From Gp6-AA40 sp035571515 (GTDB lineage Bacteria; Acidobacteriota; Vicinamibacteria; Vicinamibacterales; UBA2999), in the NCBI GenBank assembly GCA_035571515.1, contig DATNCQ010000145.1, positions 39,376-103,375 on the forward strand: DNA of 64,000 nt, given 5' to 3'. The number at the start of each line of letters is the position of its first letter. Within the stretch, counting starts at the first letter, position 1. Below, piece after piece: positions 60,070-64,000 of the stretch. Made by a program: the position numbers and the translations under genes. The notes below the pieces were generated by a model. That model searched no databases. It was not told the DNA's origin and saw only the letters and a list, made by a program, of their open reading frames with translations.

Positions 60070-62871
60070 CTACTTTGACAACGCGGCCTGCGCCGCCGCC
60101 AGCCGCGCGACCGGCACGCGGTAGGGCGAGCAGCTGACGTAATCGAGGCCGACCTTCTCGAAGAAGGCAATCGAGGCCGGGTCGCCGCCATGCTCGCCGC
60201 AGATGCCGAGCTTCAGCTTCTTCCGTGTCGTTCGCCCGCGCTGCACGGCCACCTCCACCAGCTGTCCCACGCCGCTCGTGTCGATGGTCGCGAACGGGTT
60301 CTTCTTGACGATCTCCAGCTCCGAGTACTGCGGCAGGAACGATCCCGAGTCGTCGCGCGACATGCCGAGCGCGGTCTGCGTCAGGTCGTTGGTGCCGAAG
60401 CTGAAGAACTCCGCCGACTGCGCGATCTCGTCGGCGGTGAGCGCCCCGCGCGGGATCTCGATCATGGTGCCGACCATGTAATCGAGCTTGACCTTCTGCT
60501 CCTTCTGCACCTCGCGCGCCGCCTGGTGGACGACGTCGATCTGCAGGTCGAGCTCCTTCTTGAAGCCGACGAGCGGGATCATGATCTCGGGCTGGACCTT
60601 GAGGCCTTCCTTCTGCACCATCGCGGCGGCTTCGAAGACCGCGCGCGCCTGCATGGCGGAGATCTCGGGGTAGCCGATGCCGAGGCGGCAGCCGCGGAAG
60701 CCGAGCATGGGGTTGAACTCGTGCAGCTGCTTCACGCGCGACTGGATGCGCGCGACCGGAACGCCGAGCTTCTTCGCGAGGTCGGCCTGCTGCTCCTCGG
60801 TCTGCGGCAGGAACTCGTGCAGCGGCGGGTCGAGGAAGCGGATGGTCGCCGGGTGCCCCTTGAGCGCGCGGAAGATGCCGGCGAAATCCTCGCGCTGGTA
60901 CGGCAGCAGCTTGTCGAGCGCCGCCTTCCGCTCGTCGAGCGTCTCCGCGAGGATCATCTCGCGCATCGCGTCGATGCGGTCGCCCTCGAAGAACATGTGC
61001 TCCGTGCGGCAGAGACCGATGCCCGCCGCGCCGAAGGCGATCGCGTTCTCGGTCTGCTCCGGCGTGTCGGCGTTGGTGCGCACGTCCATGCGCGTCGCCT
61101 CGTCGCACCATTTCATCAGCTGCTCGAAGTTCCTGAACTTCTCCGTCTTGCGGGCGGCCTTGTCGTTGTTGATCAGCCCGGCGACGATCTCGGACGGCGC
61201 GGTCTTCACGCGGCCCGCGTAGACCTTGCCCGCGGTGCCGTCGATCGACATGAAGTCGCCTTCCTTGAACGTCTGCCCGCCGACGGTCACCTTGCGCGCC
61301 TGGTAGTCGACCTCCACGGCGGAGGCGCCGCAGACGCAGACCTTTCCCATCTGCCGCGCGACGAGCGCCGCGTGCGAGGAGACACCGCCGCGCGCTGTCA
61401 GGATGCCCTCCGCCGCGATCATGCCGCGCAGATCTTCCGGCGACGTCTCGAGCCGGACGAGCAGGACCGGCTGCCCCTTTTCCGCCGCCGTCACCGCGCG
61501 CTCGGCGTTCAGGTAGATTTGTCCCGATGCCGCGCCGGGCCCTGCCGGCAGCCCGCTCGCAATCGCCTTCGCCTTCTGCACCTCGGCGGCGTCGAAGACC
61601 GGCGCCAGCAGCTGCTCGAGCTGATCGGCGGGGTTGCGCATCACCGCCGTCTTCCAGTCGATCAGCTTTTCCTTGTACATGTCCACCGAGAACTTCAGCG
61701 CCGCCATCGCCGTCCGCTTGCCGTTCCGCGTCTGCAGCATGTAGACCACGCCATCCTCGATCGTGAATTCAAAGTCCTGCACATCTTTGAAGTGCTTCTC
61801 GAGCGTCTGACGAATGCGCTCGAGTTCGGCATACGCCTTCGGCATTTCCTTCTTCAGTTGCGCGACCGGCTCCGGGGTCCGCACGCCGGCGACGACATCT
61901 TCTCCCTGCGCGTTGATCAGGAACTCGCCGTAGAACTCCTTCTCGCCGTTGGCCGGGTTGCGCGTGAACGCCACGCCCGATCCCGATCGATCACCGGTGT
62001 TGCCATAGACCATCGCCTGGACATTGACGGCGGTGCCCCACTCTGTCGGGATGTTGTACTTGCGACGGTAGACCATCGCCCGATCGTTCATCCAGGACCC
62101 GAACACCGCGCCAACCGCCCCCATCAGTTGATCCCAGGGGGAATCCGGGAATTGTTTTCCGGCGCGATCCTTCACCAGCGCCTTGAAACGGACGACGAGT
62201 TCCTTCAAGTCGTCGACGGTCAGCTTCGTGTCTTCAATGTGCTGGTGATGACGCTCGCTCTTGAGCGCCTCGATCACCACCTCGAACGGCTCGTGGTCCT
62301 CGTCGGCGCGCTTCTGCACGCCGAGGACGACATCGCCGTACATCTGGACGAAGCGACGATAGCAGTCCCAGGCGAACCGCGGGTTGTTGGTCTTCTTCGA
62401 CAGCGCCTCGACGGTTTGATCGTTGAGACCAAGATTCAGGATGGTATCCATCATCCCGGGCATCGAGTCGCGCGCGCCCGAGCGCACCGACACGAGCAAC
62501 GGATTCTTCAAATCACCGAACGTCTTTCCTGTCTGCTGCTCGATCGACGCAATGCCTGTTTCCATTTGCCGGCGCAACGCCGACGGATACGTCCGTTTGT
62601 TCGCGTAATAGTAGGTGCAGACTTCTGTGGTGATCGTGAAGCCGGGGGGCACCGGCAGACCGATGCGGCACATCTCGGCGAGGTTCGCGCCCTTGCCGCC
62701 GAGCAGCGGCTTCATCGAGCCGTTTCCGTCCGTTTTCTTTCCGAACAGGTAAACGTACTTTCCACTCTTCGAGCTCGACGAGCCCTCTGAGGTTTTCACC
62801 TTCGACGAAATCGCCTTCGCCTTTGCGGCGGGTTTGGCAGTCGATTTCTTCCGTGCGAGCGTCTTCGCCAT
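60070..62871 (-). CDS. ppdK: Pyruvate, phosphate dikinase
   Basis: Interconverts pyruvate, ATP and phosphate with PEP, AMP and pyrophosphate. The 933-residue enzyme has an ATP-grasp N-terminal domain, the phosphohistidine loop LTARGGVSSHAALVARQMG (His intact; Ser at the position of the regulatory Thr) and the C-terminal PEP-binding TIM barrel (GTNDLTQTALG, ICGEHGGDPASI). A basic, low-complexity tail of about 40 residues precedes the family start, so the true start may be internal. The TAG stop lies within a GTAG box of a half repeat (60061-60073). Confidence 0.96.
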   Translation of the reverse strand: MAKTLARKKSTAKPAAKAKAISSKVKTSEGSSSSKSGKYVYLFGKKTDGNGSMKPLLGGKGANLAEMCRIGLPVPPGFTITTEVCTYYYANKRTYPSALRRQMETGIASIEQQTGKTFGDLKNPLLVSVRSGARDSMPGMMDTILNLGLNDQTVEALSKKTNNPRFAWDCYRRFVQMYGDVVLGVQKRADEDHEPFEVVIEALKSERHHQHIEDTKLTVDDLKELVVRFKALVKDRAGKQFPDSPWDQLMGAVGAVFGSWMNDRAMVYRRKYNIPTEWGTAVNVQAMVYGNTGDRSGSGVAFTRNPANGEKEFYGEFLINAQGEDVVAGVRTPEPVAQLKKEMPKAYAELERIRQTLEKHFKDVQDFEFTIEDGVVYMLQTRNGKRTAMAALKFSVDMYKEKLIDWKTAVMRNPADQLEQLLAPVFDAAEVQKAKAIASGLPAGPGAASGQIYLNAERAVTAAEKGQPVLLVRLETSPEDLRGMIAAEGILTARGGVSSHAALVARQMGKVCVCGASAVEVDYQARKVTVGGQTFKEGDFMSIDGTAGKVYAGRVKTAPSEIVAGLINNDKAARKTEKFRNFEQLMKWCDEATRMDVRTNADTPEQTENAIAFGAAGIGLCRTEHMFFEGDRIDAMREMILAETLDERKAALDKLLPYQREDFAGIFRALKGHPATIRFLDPPLHEFLPQTEEQQADLAKKLGVPVARIQSRVKQLHEFNPMLGFRGCRLGIGYPEISAMQARAVFEAAAMVQKEGLKVQPEIMIPLVGFKKELDLQIDVVHQAAREVQKEQKVKLDYMVGTMIEIPRGALTADEIAQSAEFFSFGTNDLTQTALGMSRDDSGSFLPQYSELEIVKKNPFATIDTSGVGQLVEVAVQRGRTTRKKLKLGICGEHGGDPASIAFFEKVGLDYVSCSPYRVPVARLAAAQAALSK

Positions 62872-62880
62872 TCGATTTCC

Positions 62881-64000
62881 CTACTCCGTTTGCGGAATGA
62901 TTTCCGAAATGTCCGCGAGATCAAGAATGAGGTCGCGCAGATCCGCCATGAGCGTCAGGCGCGCATCTCTCGTCCGCACGTCGTCTGCCATCACGAACAC
63001 CTCGGTAAAGAACCTGTCGACGGCCGCGCGAAGGCCGGCGATTTCAATGAATGCGGCGCGATAGTCGCTCCGCGCGGCGGCCGCCTCGATTCGCGGCCGG
63101 CGAGCATCGAGCTCGTCGAGCAGCGCACGCTCTGCCGCCTCGGTAATTGCGCTCCGATCGAGGGCTCCCGGGGATCGACGTTCGCGCACGATATTCTTCA
63201 CCCGCTTGAACAATACCGCCAGCGCCTGAAAATCCTCCGATCCGCGCATGCCCTGGATCGCTTCGGCGATCCGCCGTGCGCGGAGCGGACTGACATCTCG
63301 AGCCGAGGTGGCGGCCCGCACCACCTCGATCCCGAACCCCCGTTGTTCCAGCGCGAACCGCACTCGCTCGGAGGCGAACGCGAGCGCCGCCTCCGAGAGT
63401 TCCGTCGTCCATGGATCGGTCGTCCCGGTCGTCCCTTCGGCTGCGCGCGCGAGAACCGGACCGAGCCAGACTTCCTTGTCGGTTCCCGTCAACTGCGGAA
63501 GATCCATCAGGATCCTGACCGCGCCCTGCATCTGCCGCCTCAGCCCGAACGGATCGCGCGATCCGGTTGCACGTTCGCCCGCCTTCGTCAACGAAACGAA
63601 CGTATCGATCTTGTCCGCCAGCGAAACGGCCGCCCACGTCGTGGCTGCCGGCCCCAGTTGCTCGCGTGACGGCGGCGCGTCCGCTTCGACTCCGACCGGC
63701 AGGTACTGGTAATAGATAGCCTTCCAGACCTGCTCGGGCTGCCCCTGCTGGCGCGCGTAGATCCCACCGATCGTACCCTGAAGTTCAGTGAACTCGAAAA
63801 CCATCTCCGTCGTGAGGTCGGTCTTGGCGAGGCGGGCCGCCGTCGCGGCATGCTGGGCATCCTGTGGACTGCCCAGGATGTCACGCGCAATCCATTGCGC
63901 CAGCGACGAAAGACGCTCTGCCTTGTCTCGATAGCTGCCGAGCTTCTTGTGGAAGAGCAGCGTGTGCAAGCGATCCAGCCGCGACTCGAGCGGGGTCTTT
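62881..64000 (-). CDS. glyS: Glycine-tRNA ligase beta subunit, C-terminal part (5' partial)
   Basis: The visible 372 residues continue past the window edge upstream. The N-terminal visible part (TPLESRLDRMHTLLFHKKLGSYRDKAERL) and TDLTTEMVFEFTELQGTIGGIYAR, DPFGLRRQMQGAVRIL and the C-terminal anticodon-binding-like helices (RRPRIEAAAARSDYRAAFIEIAGLR) match the beta subunit of the alpha2beta2 enzyme. ppdK follows ten bases later on the same strand. Confidence 0.93.
   Translation of the reverse strand, partial: KTPLESRLDRLHTLLFHKKLGSYRDKAERLSSLAQWIARDILGSPQDAQHAATAARLAKTDLTTEMVFEFTELQGTIGGIYARQQGQPEQVWKAIYYQYLPVGVEADAPPSREQLGPAATTWAAVSLADKIDTFVSLTKAGERATGSRDPFGLRRQMQGAVRILMDLPQLTGTDKEVWLGPVLARAAEGTTGTTDPWTTELSEAALAFASERVRFALEQRGFGIEVVRAATSARDVSPLRARRIAEAIQGMRGSEDFQALAVLFKRVKNIVRERRSPGALDRSAITEAAERALLDELDARRPRIEAAAARSDYRAAFIEIAGLRAAVDRFFTEVFVMADDVRTRDARLTLMADLRDLILDLADISEIIPQTE

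Noticed and set aside
60190..62790. Plus-strand open frame of 866 residues opposite ppdK
   Set aside because: Shadow of a strongly conserved minus-strand enzyme gene.

Overview
The window is GC-rich, gene-dense DNA from a diderm (Gram-negative type) bacterium. BamD-like and Mla genes, outer-membrane-type proteins, an acidobacterial VWA-family protein, collections of secreted TPR and hydrolase proteins, and a chorismate synthase-def-fmt-rsmB-PASTA-rpe gene string suggest an Acidobacteriota genome, possibly class Vicinamibacteria. This assignment is inference from gene content and codon bias; no rRNA is present. About 60 protein genes, two tRNAs and a family of small palindromic repeats are supported.

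Layout. 1-2.7 kb: the end of a large secreted protein, then an ECF sigma/anti-sigma pair. 2.8-5.8 kb: a TPR protein convergent with a dipeptide-type ABC permease pair. 5.9-7.5 kb: small genes and a VapBC-like toxin-antitoxin pair. 7.5-10.2 kb: a large sigma-54 activator. 10.3-17.9 kb: a tightly overlapping operon-like string (aroC, def, fmt, rsmB, PASTA protein, rpe, ybgC-like, epimerase, bamD-like). 18-22 kb: a secreted protein, pgsA, a sugar-1-phosphate nucleotidyltransferase with a phosphomannomutase, and tRNA-Gly(CCC). 22-28.6 kb: an outer-membrane-like protein, an rpiB-deoC pair with N-terminal extensions of the kind seen on microcompartment enzymes, hpt, a cytochrome P450, an amidohydrolase, upp and tRNA-Val(CAC). 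28.7-31 kb: a small accessory island next to the tRNA-Val, with an integrase remnant, a possible IS end and poorly conserved secreted or coiled-coil proteins. 31-36.5 kb: a tannase-family enzyme and an Mla lipid-transport operon with YtxH-type partners. 36.5-51 kb: uvrB, a VWA protein, a large unknown outer-membrane candidate, a DHH phosphoesterase, a GDSL hydrolase, a TPR protein, a Cys/Met-metabolism PLP enzyme with a methyltransferase, a toroid-like protein, a patatin-like protein lacking its serine, and greA. 51-64 kb: an rRNA methyltransferase with rarA, glpK, a membrane serine protease, a decayed region with a RAYT-like transposase relic, then mutL, corA, ppdK and the start-truncated glyS.

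The most distinctive signal is a REP/REPIN-like repeat family: GTAG next to a perfect palindrome with a TTCA, TTTT or TTTC loop, with compensatory stem changes between copies. Copies occur as inverted doublets between genes, at gene ends where they supply the stop codon, and once in frame inside rarA. A frameshifted, internally deleted RAYT-type (HUH, Y1) transposase gene lies between inverted copies of the same repeat. It is probably the relic of the enzyme family that spreads such repeats.

Functional links: the aroC-bamD string couples translation, protein maturation and envelope genes; nucleotide and pentose-phosphate salvage clusters at 23-28.5 kb (deoC, rpiB, hpt, upp, a deaminase-like amidohydrolase); DNA maintenance genes (uvrB, rarA, mutL) are dispersed. 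No CRISPR array, rRNA or intact transposon was seen.
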